A stretch of DNA of 64,000 bases, taken from Acidovorax sp. sif1233 (GTDB taxonomy: Bacteria > Pseudomonadota > Gammaproteobacteria > Burkholderiales > Burkholderiaceae_C). The stretch covers positions 1 to 64,000 of the forward strand of contig NZ_JAHUWZ010000004.1 of NCBI RefSeq assembly GCF_019218755.1, written 5' to 3'. This document shows, piece after piece, positions 1 through 8,177 of the stretch. How positions within the stretch are numbered: position 1 is the first letter of the stretch; each line of letters opens with the position of its first letter. Both the position numbers and the translations under genes were made by a program. The notes under the pieces were generated by a model. That model was given only the letters and a program-made list of their open reading frames with translations, was not told where the DNA came from and did not search any database.

Positions 1-690
1 GCCCGCCGCCGGGCGCCCCCGCCGCCCCGGCGGGCCAGCGATCGCATCGCGCACCTGCAGGACCTGGCCAGCATCGCCCGCCGCCTGCGCGAGGAGCACG
101 CGCGCGCCGAGGCCGACGAAAAGGCCCGCCGCGAGGCCGCCGCGCGCCTGGAGGCCGAGCGCCACCTCTTCAGCCGCAGCGTAGGCCCCGTCACGCCGCT
201 GCGCAGCCCCAACGTGGCACGCCTGCGCCGCCACAAGCCGCCACCGCTGCCCGTGCAGCACTGGCTGGACGAAGAGCGCGTGCTGGTCGAATCCATCAGC
301 GACGACTTCGACGTGAGCACCCTGCTCGACACCGACGACCAGCTGAGTTTTCGCCGCCCCGGCATCGGCGTGGAAATCACGCGCCGCCTGCGCTCGGGCC
401 ACTGGAGCATCCAGCGCCAGCTGGACCTGCACGGCCTGCGCGTGGACGAAGCGCGCGAGGCACTGGGCGAATTCATCCGCCACGCCCACAAGGCCGGCCT
501 GCGCTGCGTGCGCGTGGTGCATGGCAAGGGCCTGGGCTCTCCGGGCAAGAGTCCGGTGCTCAAGAGCCGCGTGCAGCGCTGGCTGGTGCAAAAAAGCGAA
601 GTGCTGGCCTTCGTGCAGGCCCGGCCCATCGACGGCGGCGCGGGCGCGCTGGTGGTGCTGCTGCAGCCCGTGCATCCACGCCAGCGCTAG
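1..690 (+). CDS. Smr-domain protein, 5'-truncated by window edge
   Basis: The frame is open from base 1 to the TAG at 688-690, giving 229 visible residues, so the real start lies upstream of the window. The N-terminal part is charged and helical (rich in Arg, Glu and Ala). The C-terminal ~90 residues form an Smr domain, with the LDLHGLRVDEAR motif followed by VRVVHGKGLGS, the usual LDLHG and HGxG signatures. Smr domains are nicking or structure-specific nucleases related to the MutS2 C-terminus; stand-alone bacterial proteins of this type (SmrA/YdaL-like) have poorly defined roles. An internal GTG at 214 could be mistaken for the start, but the coding frame clearly continues upstream. Confidence 0.9.
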   Translation, partial: ARRRAPPPPRRASDRIAHLQDLASIARRLREEHARAEADEKARREAAARLEAERHLFSRSVGPVTPLRSPNVARLRRHKPPPLPVQHWLDEERVLVESISDDFDVSTLLDTDDQLSFRRPGIGVEITRRLRSGHWSIQRQLDLHGLRVDEAREALGEFIRHAHKAGLRCVRVVHGKGLGSPGKSPVLKSRVQRWLVQKSEVLAFVQARPIDGGAGALVVLLQPVHPRQR

Positions 691-820
691 GCACGCGCAG
701 CGCAGATCGCCCCGCTCTGCCCTGCGCACCTGGAGAGCCGGGCAGCCTGCCGTGTTGCCGACGCCCGCCGCGACGGCCGCTACCACAGCCGCTGCAACGG
801 TTGTGGCGATGCACCCTGCC

Positions 821-2326
821 TCACGCCGTCTTGGTGCGTCCCGCGGGCGCCAGCCCCCGCATCTCCAGCCGCACGCCCAAGCCCTTGAGCTCCTCGCTTT
901 TGCGCAACTGCAAGTGGCCCCCATAGGCCTGCGCGATCTGGCTGGCAATCGCCAGGCCCAGCCCGCTGCCCTGCACGGACTCGTCAAAACGCACTCCGCG
1001 CTGGCCCGCCGCCTGCAATTGTGCGGGCGTCATGCCGGGGCCATCGTCTTCGATGTCCAGGCACAGGCTGGCATGTTCTGCGCCACCTTGCACCGACACA
1101 GACACCGACAGTGTCAGCCGCACCCGCGAGGCGGCCCACTTGCCCGCGTTGTCCAGCAGGTTGCCCAGCACCTCCTCCAGGTCGGCGCGTTCTCCGCGCC
1201 AGTGCAGCGGGCCTTGGGTATCGTCTGCCAGCATCCAGTCCACCCCCTGCGCGGCGTGCAGGCGCTCCATCATGCGCAGCAGCTGGGCCACGCAGTCGCG
1301 CACGTCCACGGCCTGGCCGGTGCTGCCGGGGTGGGCGTGCAGCGCATCGCTCAAGGTGCGGGCCTGGTAGCGGTCCACCAGCTGGGCCATGGCCTCGACC
1401 TGGCGCTGCACCTCGCTGCTGGGCACCTGCGGCTGCGCGCTGGCCTGTGCGCTCAGCAGGGCCAGAGGCTTCTTGAGCGCGTGGTTCAGGTCCACCGCAT
1501 GGGCCCGCGCGCGGGCCACCACGTGCGCGTTGTGCGCCAGCAGGCCTGCCAGCTCGTTCTGCAGGGGCTGCAGGTCGCGCCCCGTGGGGGCGGCCAGGTG
1601 CAGCGCCACATCGGGCCCCGCGCCCTGCGGCGCGCGCAGGGCAGCCAGCATGGCCTCCAGCCGGCGCAGCGGCGCCAGCCCCACCCGCACCTGCAGCCAC
1701 GCCAGCCCCCCGGTGAGCAGCATCAGCACCAGCCCGGCCACCACCAGCGTGCGGTCGATCTGCCGCATGCTGCTGTGCAACTGCGCGGCCGGGCCGTAGA
1801 CCGTCAGCGTGACCTGCACGGGAGGCTGGCCCAGGGCGACCGGCTGGGTCAGCGACAGCAAGGGTTCTTGCAGCGGCCCCGTGGCCCGGTGCAGCGTGGC
1901 CGAGCCGGTGGTGGTCAGGGCCTCGGTCGGCAGGCTGTCCATGTCCCACAGCGAACGTGACCGCAGCACATCGCTGCCCGCCTGCGCGCGCCAGTACCAC
2001 CCGGCGTAGATGGCGCTGAACTCATCGGCACCGCCGGTGGACTCCCGCAAGCCACCCTGGGGCCCCAGGTGCAGCCGCGCGCCCACGCGCTGGGCCTTGT
2101 CGCGCAGCACCTGCTCGAAGCTGGCCAGCAGGCTCTGGTGCATCTGCACGCGCAGCCACAGCCCCCCGGCGCCCACCAGCAGCAGCATGGGGACCAGCGC
2201 CAGCAGCGCAATGCGCGTGGCCATGGGCCACTGGGCCAGCGCCAGCGCCCACGCGGCGCCGCTGTGTGCCCGGGCCGGCGCAGGCGGTGCGGGCGGCCCA
2301 GGCGGCGTGGCGGGTTCGATCCGCAT
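821..2326 (-). CDS. PhoQ-like sensor histidine kinase
   Basis: This is an inner-membrane sensor kinase of 501 residues. It has a transmembrane segment at about 36-57, a periplasmic sensor region to about 193, a second transmembrane segment at about 194-211 and a HAMP-like linker. The H-box reads NHALKKPLALL with the phosphoacceptor His near residue 282; this HxLKxPL form is typical of the PhoQ group rather than the common HELRTPL. The ATPase domain has the N-box LLDNAGKW (about 390), DDGPGM (about 427) and GSGLGLAI (about 453). The ATG overlaps the stop of the upstream response-regulator gene in an ATGA junction, so the two are translationally coupled. The signal it senses is unknown. Confidence 0.9.
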   Translation of the reverse strand: MRIEPATPPGPPAPPAPARAHSGAAWALALAQWPMATRIALLALVPMLLLVGAGGLWLRVQMHQSLLASFEQVLRDKAQRVGARLHLGPQGGLRESTGGADEFSAIYAGWYWRAQAGSDVLRSRSLWDMDSLPTEALTTTGSATLHRATGPLQEPLLSLTQPVALGQPPVQVTLTVYGPAAQLHSSMRQIDRTLVVAGLVLMLLTGGLAWLQVRVGLAPLRRLEAMLAALRAPQGAGPDVALHLAAPTGRDLQPLQNELAGLLAHNAHVVARARAHAVDLNHALKKPLALLSAQASAQPQVPSSEVQRQVEAMAQLVDRYQARTLSDALHAHPGSTGQAVDVRDCVAQLLRMMERLHAAQGVDWMLADDTQGPLHWRGERADLEEVLGNLLDNAGKWAASRVRLTLSVSVSVQGGAEHASLCLDIEDDGPGMTPAQLQAAGQRGVRFDESVQGSGLGLAIASQIAQAYGGHLQLRKSEELKGLGVRLEMRGLAPAGRTKTA

Positions 2327-3000
2327 CAGCCCGCCACGTCGGACGCCACCAGGCGAAATCCCTGGCCGCGCTCGGTCACCAGCTGCGGCGCGCCGTTCAA
2401 CTTGCGGCGGATGCGGCCGATCAGCACGTCCAGCGTGTTGGAGTCCGGGTCGAGGTCGCGCGCATACACATGCTCGCTGATGTCGGTGCGCGTGAGCAGC
2501 TTGCCCGGGTGGTGCATGAAATACGCCAGGATCTTGTGCTCCTGCGCCGTGAGCTGCAGGCTCTGGCCCTGCAGCGAAAAGCGGCCCTGCACCACGTCGT
2601 ACTCCAGCGGGCCGGCCGCCAGCACGGCGGCGGCCGACCCGGCCGTGCGGCGCAGCATGGCCCGCAGGCGCAGCACCACCTCGTCCATCAGAAAGGGCTT
2701 GGTCAAATAGTCGTCGGCGCCGGCATTGAAGCCCGCCACCTTGTCGCTCCAGCGGTTGCGCGCGGTGAGCACCAGCACCGGCCAGCCGCGGCCCGCGTCG
2801 CGCCAGTCGCGCAGCACGCTCAGGCCGTCCTTGAGCGGCAGGCCCAGGTCCAGCACGGCGGCGCTGTAGGCCTCGGCACTGCCGGCAAAGGACGCGGCCT
2901 CGCCGTCGTGCTCCACATCCACCGCGAATCCCGCCGCCTCCAGCGCCACGCGCAGTTGCTGCGCCAGCGCCACATCATCTTCCACCACCAGGATGCGCAT
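2326..3000 (-). CDS. OmpR/PhoB-family response regulator
   Basis: This is a 224-residue two-component regulator. The receiver domain has the acidic pocket EDD at 7-9, phosphoacceptor Asp51 in VLDLGLP and the conserved Lys in LTKPF near 101. The C-terminal winged helix ends with the usual DVLIGRIRRKL and RGQGFRL. A much longer open frame runs upstream on the same strand, but the MRILVVEDD start at 3000 matches the family. It overlaps the stop of the PepSY gene (ATGA at 2997-3000) and ends in an ATGA overlap with the kinase. PepSY, regulator and kinase therefore form one tightly coupled operon. Its DNA target may be the 11-bp repeats at 3842-3870. Confidence 0.93.
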   Translation of the reverse strand: MRILVVEDDVALAQQLRVALEAAGFAVDVEHDGEAASFAGSAEAYSAAVLDLGLPLKDGLSVLRDWRDAGRGWPVLVLTARNRWSDKVAGFNAGADDYLTKPFLMDEVVLRLRAMLRRTAGSAAAVLAAGPLEYDVVQGRFSLQGQSLQLTAQEHKILAYFMHHPGKLLTRTDISEHVYARDLDPDSNTLDVLIGRIRRKLNGAPQLVTERGQGFRLVASDVAG

Positions 3001-3734
3001 CAGTCGTCCACCTTCTGCCGCGTGACTTCCAGGCTCACGGCGTCCACTTCGAGCTCCAGCTTGAAACCGTTGGGTTGCTGCAGCTCCACGCTGTAGTACG
3101 GGCGGCGGCGGTGGTCCGTTTCCAGCTCCACCTCCAGCACCAGGCCCGAAAAGCGCGGCCGCAAGGATTCGAGCATCACGGCCATGGACTTGGGCGCCGC
3201 GGGCGTGCCCGCCGCTTGCGGCGGGGTCAGCACCTCGCCCGTGTTCACATCCACCAGCAGCTTCATCTCGCCGGCGGGCCGGTCCGAGAGCTTGACCTCG
3301 TACACCGCCTTGCCCTGCGCGTCGCGCTCGAACTCGGCGTTCACCACGCGCGATCCGTAGCGCTGCTCCAGCTGCTGGATGTAGCGGGCCATCTGCGCCA
3401 GGCCCACAGGCTGCGTGGGCCAGTCGCGCTCCTGCGCCACGACACTGCCCGTGGCCGCATCCACCAGCACCTCGTGCTTGGTGCCGCGGGCGTCGATGAT
3501 CTTGATCTCGTAGCGCAGCTCGCCCTTGCGGCCGTGCTTGGTCTCCACGTCGATGACGCGCCCGCCGTACTGGCGGCTCATGTCCGCAATGATGCTGTTG
3601 AGCGGCTTGAGCTGCCCGCTCTGCACGCCACGCCGCGCCACATCCTGCTCGGCGGCGGGGGTCTGTGCACAGGCCAGCGCCACCACGGCACAGGCAGTGG
3701 CCTGCATCCAGGTCCGCAAAATTCCATTCTTCAT
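3000..3734 (-). CDS. exported PepSY-domain protein
   Basis: This is a 244-residue protein with an N-terminal signal peptide (basic start, hydrophobic core, likely cleavage after TPAA) and three PepSY-like repeats. Each repeat contains a YEVKL/YEIKI-type strand followed by a D(A/V)xTGxV(V/L) strand. PepSY proteins are usually periplasmic inhibitors or ligand sensors. The position as first gene of the two-component operon suggests it modulates the kinase, which is inference. The chosen ATG at 3734 gives a normal signal peptide, but no Shine-Dalgarno is visible because the dispersed repeat at 3736-3811 abuts the codon. The open frame continues through the repeat to 3818, so initiation there is possible though less likely. 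Confidence 0.8.
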   Translation of the reverse strand: MKNGILRTWMQATACAVVALACAQTPAAEQDVARRGVQSGQLKPLNSIIADMSRQYGGRVIDVETKHGRKGELRYEIKIIDARGTKHEVLVDAATGSVVAQERDWPTQPVGLAQMARYIQQLEQRYGSRVVNAEFERDAQGKAVYEVKLSDRPAGEMKLLVDVNTGEVLTPPQAAGTPAAPKSMAVMLESLRPRFSGLVLEVELETDHRRRPYYSVELQQPNGFKLELEVDAVSLEVTRQKVDD

Positions 3735-3735
3735 C

Positions 3736-3811
3736 GCCGGGCCGCCCCAAGATGAAGAGCGCCCCCTCGGGGGGCAGTGACCACACGAAGTGGGGAACGT
3801 GGGGGCCATAT
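3736..3811. repeat. dispersed GC-rich intergenic repeat, family I, copy 1
   Basis: The block begins GCCGGGCCGCCCCAAG, contains a CCCCCTCGGGGGG palindrome and ends CGTGGGGGCCAT. The same order of blocks recurs at 19246-19324. The palindrome could form a GC hairpin. It lies directly 5' of the PepSY start codon. I recall this type of sequence as a common Comamonadaceae intergenic repeat, but that is memory rather than something shown here. Confidence 0.8.
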
Positions 3812-3841
3812 CTCTCATCGCGCGATTATTGCGGTTGGCAT

Positions 3842-3870
3842 TAAACGGTCCATGAACGGGCGCTTCACGG
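3842..3870. promoter_or_regulatory. candidate response-regulator site: three 11-bp-spaced repeats
   Basis: Three heptamers, TAAACGG, TGAACGG and TTCACGG, start at 3842, 3853 and 3864, an exact 11-bp period with consensus TNMACGG. PhoB/OmpR-class regulators bind tandem direct repeats of about 11 bp. The site lies between the two divergent PepSY genes, 70 bp upstream of the plus-strand one and next to the regulator's own operon. No convincing -10 box is placed at the usual distance, so the assignment is tentative. Confidence 0.4.
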
Positions 3871-3941
3871 TGGGTTTAGGAACGGTTGCGCACACTGCCT
3901 CCCAGTTCTTCACAACCACTGCCACACCGAAAGGAAGCACC

Positions 3942-4589
3942 ATGAAAAAGACCGTTCTGACCCTGGCCTTCGCAGCAGCCGCCGCGGCCTCCGCCCTGCC
4001 CTCCATGGCCTGGGCCATGGGCGCCCAGGAGGCCGTCAACGTGATGGCCAAGAACCACTTCGTGGCGCCGCACGACCTGCAAAAACAATACGGCTACTGG
4101 ACCGCCGAGGCCGTCTCCAACGACGGGGTGCGCGCCACCGTGCTGGTCAACGATGCCAACGGCAGCTTCACCGCCGTGCGCAAGGGCGACATCGGCACCG
4201 CCCTGCCCAGCGTGGAACGGGTGGCGCAGCAGGTGCGCGCCACCGGCTACAGCTTTGTGTACGACGTGGAGCTGGACGACGGCTTCTGGCAGGCCAAGGC
4301 CCGCCAGTCCGTGACCAACCGCGAGAAGGTCGAGTTCGTGCTGCACCCCGTGACGCTGGAGGTATTGAGCCAGGTGGGCCGCAGCGGCGGAACCGTGAAC
4401 GGCCAGCCCGTGCTCAGCGCCGACCAGGTCGTGACAGCCCTGCAGCAGGCCGGCTACACCCGCGTGCGCGGTGTCGAATACGAAGACGGCTACTGGGAAG
4501 CCGAGGCGACCAACACAGCCAACCTGGCGGTGGAGCTGCGGGTGGACGCCGTGACCGGGGCCGTGCTGCGCGAACAGCTGGACGATTGA
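3942..4589 (+). CDS. exported PepSY-domain protein
   Basis: This is a 215-residue protein. The ATG at 3942 follows a good Shine-Dalgarno (AAAGGAAG). The signal peptide is MKKTVLTLAF plus an Ala-rich core ending in SMAWA. The mature part has PepSY-like units: YDVELDDGFWQAKAR with a following VTLEVL strand, then YEDGYWEAEA with DAVTGAVL. It is divergent from the PepSY-regulator-kinase operon and probably belongs to the same regulon, given the 11-bp repeats in the shared upstream region. It is likely periplasmic; no enzymatic residues are evident. Confidence 0.85.
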   Translation: MKKTVLTLAFAAAAAASALPSMAWAMGAQEAVNVMAKNHFVAPHDLQKQYGYWTAEAVSNDGVRATVLVNDANGSFTAVRKGDIGTALPSVERVAQQVRATGYSFVYDVELDDGFWQAKARQSVTNREKVEFVLHPVTLEVLSQVGRSGGTVNGQPVLSADQVVTALQQAGYTRVRGVEYEDGYWEAEATNTANLAVELRVDAVTGAVLREQLDD

Positions 4590-4632
4590 GCGGCCGGCGG
4601 CTGCCCTGCGCCAGGGTGCTGAAGCAACCCAC

Positions 4633-4660
4633 AAAAAAAGGCACCGGGCCCCGGCATGCC
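4633..4660 (-). terminator. probable rho-independent terminator for the nucleotidase gene
   Basis: On the minus strand a GC hairpin (outer GGCA/TGCC, inner CCGG/CCGG with a 3-nt loop) is followed by seven T residues. It lies about 70-100 nt past the stop codon at 4731. Confidence 0.6.
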
Positions 4661-4730
4661 CAGGCAGCCGGTCCAGGTGTCTTTTCAGGGCCGTTGGCGG
4701 CGGGCACGCCGAGCGTGCCGCGCACCGGCT

Positions 4731-6806
4731 TTACTTGGACAAATCGACCGCGTACTTCGACGTGCCCTTGCCCGAGCCGTCGTCCGCTGCCAGCAGCGAC
4801 ACATTGGCCAGGCCTGCCGCCTGCGCCACGGCGAGCGCATTGCCGCCCGAGCTGAACACCACCGGCCCCGCCACGCTGGCCTTGGCAAAGCGCCAGCTCT
4901 TGGCCGCGCCGTTGGCACTGCGCGTCACCGCCGGGTTCTTGCGGATGTAGTCGATCACCACGTCCCGGTTCGCATCGGGCGAGGCCCAGATGGTGCCCGA
5001 GCCATCGAGCTTGTCGATGAAGCTCTTGCCGCTGGTGGCGCGGTAGTTGTTGGTGGCGATCACGAACTCCTGCGCCACGTCGATGGGCTTGCCCAGGTAG
5101 GTCAGGTTCCTGATGCGGCTGCCCACGGGCTGCGTCACGTCGATCTCGTACTGCACGTCGGGCGTCGTGAACATGTCGAAGTTGTAGCCCGGGAAGGTGC
5201 TGATGAGCTGTTGCTCGCCAGTCTTGGCAGGGTCGATCTGGTTGAAGCGCTTGGCCGCGGCTTCGAGCCAGTTCTTGATGTCGCCACCGTTGACCTTCAC
5301 CGCATACACCGTGTTGGGGTAGAGGTACAGGTCGGCCGCGTTGTTGATGGCCAGCGGTCCCACGGCCACGTCGGTGTAGTCGGCACCGCCCTGGAAGCCG
5401 CTCTTGAACGGCGCGCTCACCGACAGCACCGGCAGCTGCGCATACTCCGGCAGGCTGGCCTTGATGTAAGCGGCCACATAGGCCTGCTGCGCCTGGTTCA
5501 CGATCTGGATCGCGCCCGGGTCGCCCACGTCGGCGAACAGCGTGCTCATGCGGAAGTCGGTCTGGCCGATGGGCGTCTTCACGTACTGGATGGCGGCCTG
5601 GTGCTGCGTCTCGACGAGCGGCGCCACGCTGGCATCTGCGTCCACCGTCACCGTGGCGCCCGCGGCGTTCTTGGACTGGATGTTGCGCAGCTCGGACTTG
5701 CTGGCCGACTTGTTGACCACCCACTTGGCCCCGTCCCACTGCAGCGCCAGCTGCACCACGCCCAGGGCCTTGCCCCAGGAGCTGGCCATCACGGCCGGCA
5801 CGCCGTTCACCGTACCCGCCTTGTGGTCCACGCCGGCCATGTTGAAGCCCGGCGTGGCGGCGGTGTCGGGGAACACGCCATGCTGGTGGCCCATCACCAT
5901 CGCGTCGATGCCGGCCACCTTGGAAAGGTACAGGCCCGGGTTCTCCATGGTGGGCGAATACGCCGCGCTGTCCATGCCGCCGTGCAGCAGCGCGATCACG
6001 ATGTCGGCGCCCTTGGCGCGCAGCTCGGGCACGTACTTCGTCGCGGCCTCGACCGCGCCTTGCGTGGTGACCTTGCCTTCGAGGTAGCGCTTGTCCCAGT
6101 TCATGATGCCCGGCGTGGTGAAACCGATCACGCCCACCTTGATGGGCAGCTTCACCTCCTTGCCGTCCGCGCCCTTGGCCACCAGCGTGCGCTCGAGCAC
6201 CGTGTAGGGCTGCACCAGCGGCTTCTGGGTCTTGTTGCTGGTCACGTTGGCCAGCACCATCGGAAAGCCCGCGCCCGCGCACTTCCTGGCGGCATCCACA
6301 CCGTCCACCTCCAGCCCGCCGCCCAGCACCTGGTTCAGGAACGGCAGGCCGTAGTTGAACTCGTGGTTGCCCAGCGTGCCGGCGTCAAAGCCCAGCGCAC
6401 CCATCGCCTTGTACATGGACAGCTGCTGCGTGCACGGGATGGGGCTGATGGTGGCTTCATAGTCGGCCAGCGCCGTGCCCTGGATGGTGTCGCCGTTGTC
6501 CACCAGCAGCGTGTTGGCAAACTCCTTGCGCGCCGCGCGCACCAGCGTGGCGGTGCGCTCGAAGCCGTAGCTCTTGTCTTCGGCCAGCTTGAAGTAGTCG
6601 TAGCTGCGCACGTTGAAGTGCAGGTCGGTGGTCTCCAGCACGGCCAGCGTGGCGGTGGCGCCCGCGTTGTTGTTGCTGCCGCCGCCATCGCCGCCGCCGC
6701 AGGCGGAGAGGGACGCGGCCAGGGCCAGCACGCTCAGCGTGGCGGTGCGGCGCGAATAGCAAGAAAACGGAAAGGAATCGGATTGGCTGCGAATGCGTTC
6801 AGACAT
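4731..6806 (-). CDS. CpdB/UshA-like 5'-nucleotidase / cyclic phosphodiesterase lipoprotein
   Basis: This is a two-domain metallophosphoesterase of about 690 residues. The start chosen is the MSERIRSQ Met at 6806; the frame is open to 6893. A lipobox (LAASLSACGG) precedes a Gly/Asn-rich linker, so the enzyme should be a lipid-anchored envelope protein. The N-terminal catalytic domain shows ETTDLHFN, DNGDTIQGT, LGNHEFNYG and GHQHGVFPD, the dimetal-site motifs of the family. The C-terminal nucleotidase domain has the ATNNYRATSGKSF region. The ETTDLH motif and overall size fit 2',3'-cyclic-nucleotide phosphodiesterase/3'-nucleotidase (CpdB) slightly better than UshA. The likely role is scavenging of phosphate and nucleosides. 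It appears monocistronic. Confidence 0.88.
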   Translation of the reverse strand: MSERIRSQSDSFPFSCYSRRTATLSVLALAASLSACGGGDGGGSNNNAGATATLAVLETTDLHFNVRSYDYFKLAEDKSYGFERTATLVRAARKEFANTLLVDNGDTIQGTALADYEATISPIPCTQQLSMYKAMGALGFDAGTLGNHEFNYGLPFLNQVLGGGLEVDGVDAARKCAGAGFPMVLANVTSNKTQKPLVQPYTVLERTLVAKGADGKEVKLPIKVGVIGFTTPGIMNWDKRYLEGKVTTQGAVEAATKYVPELRAKGADIVIALLHGGMDSAAYSPTMENPGLYLSKVAGIDAMVMGHQHGVFPDTAATPGFNMAGVDHKAGTVNGVPAVMASSWGKALGVVQLALQWDGAKWVVNKSASKSELRNIQSKNAAGATVTVDADASVAPLVETQHQAAIQYVKTPIGQTDFRMSTLFADVGDPGAIQIVNQAQQAYVAAYIKASLPEYAQLPVLSVSAPFKSGFQGGADYTDVAVGPLAINNAADLYLYPNTVYAVKVNGGDIKNWLEAAAKRFNQIDPAKTGEQQLISTFPGYNFDMFTTPDVQYEIDVTQPVGSRIRNLTYLGKPIDVAQEFVIATNNYRATSGKSFIDKLDGSGTIWASPDANRDVVIDYIRKNPAVTRSANGAAKSWRFAKASVAGPVVFSSGGNALAVAQAAGLANVSLLAADDGSGKGTSKYAVDLSK

Positions 6807-6900
6807 GAACAAGGCCCAGGATGAAACAAAGGACCGAGTGTCTGGCGGGGGTTTGACAACGGTATGACGGCACGCGGCCGCCGCGCGTCCCACGGGGGTG

Positions 6901-7128
6901 TCAGCGCGGGGGGCGCCGTCGGCTCAGCAGGCCTTCCACCATCAGCAGCAGCAGCGCTGCGCGCAACTCGTCGTGGGTGTCGGTCACGGTGGTATGGGGG
7001 CCTCGCAGCACCCAGATGGCGCGGCCGCTGAAGTTGTAGTCGCTTCCCTGCAGGTGGCGCGCCAGAAGTTCGACCTGCTCGAAATCATCTGCCGAGACCG
7101 TGTGCGCGACGGTGATGGTGCTGCCCAT
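6901..7128 (-). CDS. small hypothetical protein
   Basis: This 75-residue frame starts at the MGSTITVAH Met, preceded by a plausible Shine-Dalgarno (GAGGG, about 6 nt before the ATG). A longer version would start at a GTG at 7140. The protein is acidic in the middle (SADDFEQVELLARHL) and ends in a basic tail (SRRRPPR). No family is recognised and no motif suggests a function. It lies alone between the nucleotidase gene and an apparently gene-free stretch. Confidence 0.5.
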   Translation of the reverse strand: MGSTITVAHTVSADDFEQVELLARHLQGSDYNFSGRAIWVLRGPHTTVTDTHDELRAALLLLMVEGLLSRRRPPR

Positions 7129-7451
7129 GGGAACCCTCACATAACTTGCCTGTCAGCCCGCGCGTTCGTGCGCAACCCTGCCTGGTCCGTGGCCCCTGGT
7201 CGTGCGAGGACGCCAGCGCGCACAGGCCGGACCGCCCACGCTCTTGCACCGCGCTCTTGCACCACGCGCCGCAATGCGCCGCTGTGGCGGGGCTGCCGGT
7301 GCCTGCGGCGAGGAGGCCCTGCCCAGTGGTCTTCTGTGCAGCCCCAGCGTGCGCCGTTGGGCGCGCGCTGTATGTAGTCGTTTGCCGACAAAGCCTTACG
7401 ACCTCCTGCGCCGCAGCACCCGGCACAAGGGAAGGAGCCGCAGGGTTCGCG
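7129..7451. other. gene-free stretch
   Basis: These 323 bases hold no frame that I can support. An 84-codon minus-strand frame spans most of it, but its product is arginine-rich and low in complexity. A short direct repeat of GCTCTTGCACC occurs near 7248-7262. No terminator, tRNA or known repeat was seen. Confidence 0.5.
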
Positions 7452-7688
7452 TCAGGCGATGCGGCGTACGTCGCCGTTGTGCGGTGAAGCGCTCTCATGG
7501 AACAGGTCTTCGAGAAACTGGGCCAGTTCGTGCTCTTCCACGAAGTCGGGGACCACGAAGCCCGCGGGGGTGCGCTTGCCGTCGCCGCCCACGCGGTAGA
7601 CCTGCCACAGCGGGCCCTCACGCCGCACTTCAACGATGCGGCCAAAGACATTGAAACGGGGATGGGCGGGGGGTGGTGTGTTTTCCAT
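7452..7688 (-). CDS. small conserved hypothetical protein
   Basis: This is a 78-residue protein starting at the MENTPPPAHPRF Met (7688). The core reads RFNVFGRIVEVRREG, QVYRVGGDGKRTPAG and EEHELAQFLEDLFHE. I recognise this layout from short uncharacterised proteobacterial proteins with an F(N/D)VFGR start and an ELAQ(F/Y)L(E/D)DLFHE end. The function is unknown. It lies 26 bp downstream of the GFA-family gene on the same strand and may be co-transcribed with it. Confidence 0.7.
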   Translation of the reverse strand: MENTPPPAHPRFNVFGRIVEVRREGPLWQVYRVGGDGKRTPAGFVVPDFVEEHELAQFLEDLFHESASPHNGDVRRIA

Positions 7689-7714
7689 GGACTGCCTCGT
7701 GCCGGGTCTCGCGC

Positions 7715-8128
7715 CTATTCTCCGGCGATCTGCGGGTAGCCGTCGCAGATCACCACCCACGCGGCCTTGGAGGCCACGTGGATGTGCCTTTGCGGCGGCG
7801 CGTCAAAAGGGGTGTCGAGCGTGCCCAGGGGCACGGCCACGCTGTCCGCATGCACGCCTTCGCTGTGCCAGAGCAACGGCGAGCCGCAGGCCGAGCAGAA
7901 CTGCCGCGTGACCCGCGGCGACGAGCGGTAGGCGCGCAGCAGCGCCTGCCCCTGCACGAAGCGGTGGTGCTCGCGGTGCACCGTGCCGTAGCTGGCGAAC
8001 GCCGCGCCATGGGCCTTGCGGCACATCGAGCAGTGGCAGTGCGATGCGCTGCGCAGCGGCGCCGTGGTTTCGTAGCGCACGCCGCCGCACAGGCAGCTGC
8101 CCCGGTGGTGCACGACGGATTCGGTCAT
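7715..8128 (-). CDS. GFA family (glutathione-dependent formaldehyde-activating-like) protein
   Basis: This 137-residue protein has the zinc-binding GFA/CENP-V fold signature: GSCLCGGVRYE near residues 11-21, HCHCSMCRKAHG near 31-42 and CSACGSPL near 78-85. The CxC, CxxC and CxxC sets bind two zinc ions. The founding member was proposed to join formaldehyde to glutathione, but most family members have no proven substrate. It is followed by the short conserved gene at 7452-7688. Placing it in the same formaldehyde/formate metabolism as the locus at 15.6-31.7 kb would be speculation. Confidence 0.88.
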   Translation of the reverse strand: MTESVVHHRGSCLCGGVRYETTAPLRSASHCHCSMCRKAHGAAFASYGTVHREHHRFVQGQALLRAYRSSPRVTRQFCSACGSPLLWHSEGVHADSVAVPLGTLDTPFDAPPQRHIHVASKAAWVVICDGYPQIAGE

Positions 8129-8177
8129 GGCCTGGGTTCTCCTTCGACGGGGTGCCTGGGTGGAGCACGCGGCCGGG

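Noticed and set aside
7137-7391. 84-codon minus-strand frame starting MSANDYIQRAPNG
   Set aside because: No ribosome-binding site or recognisable family; the sequence after the first 20 residues is Arg-rich filler. Left as part of a gene-free stretch.
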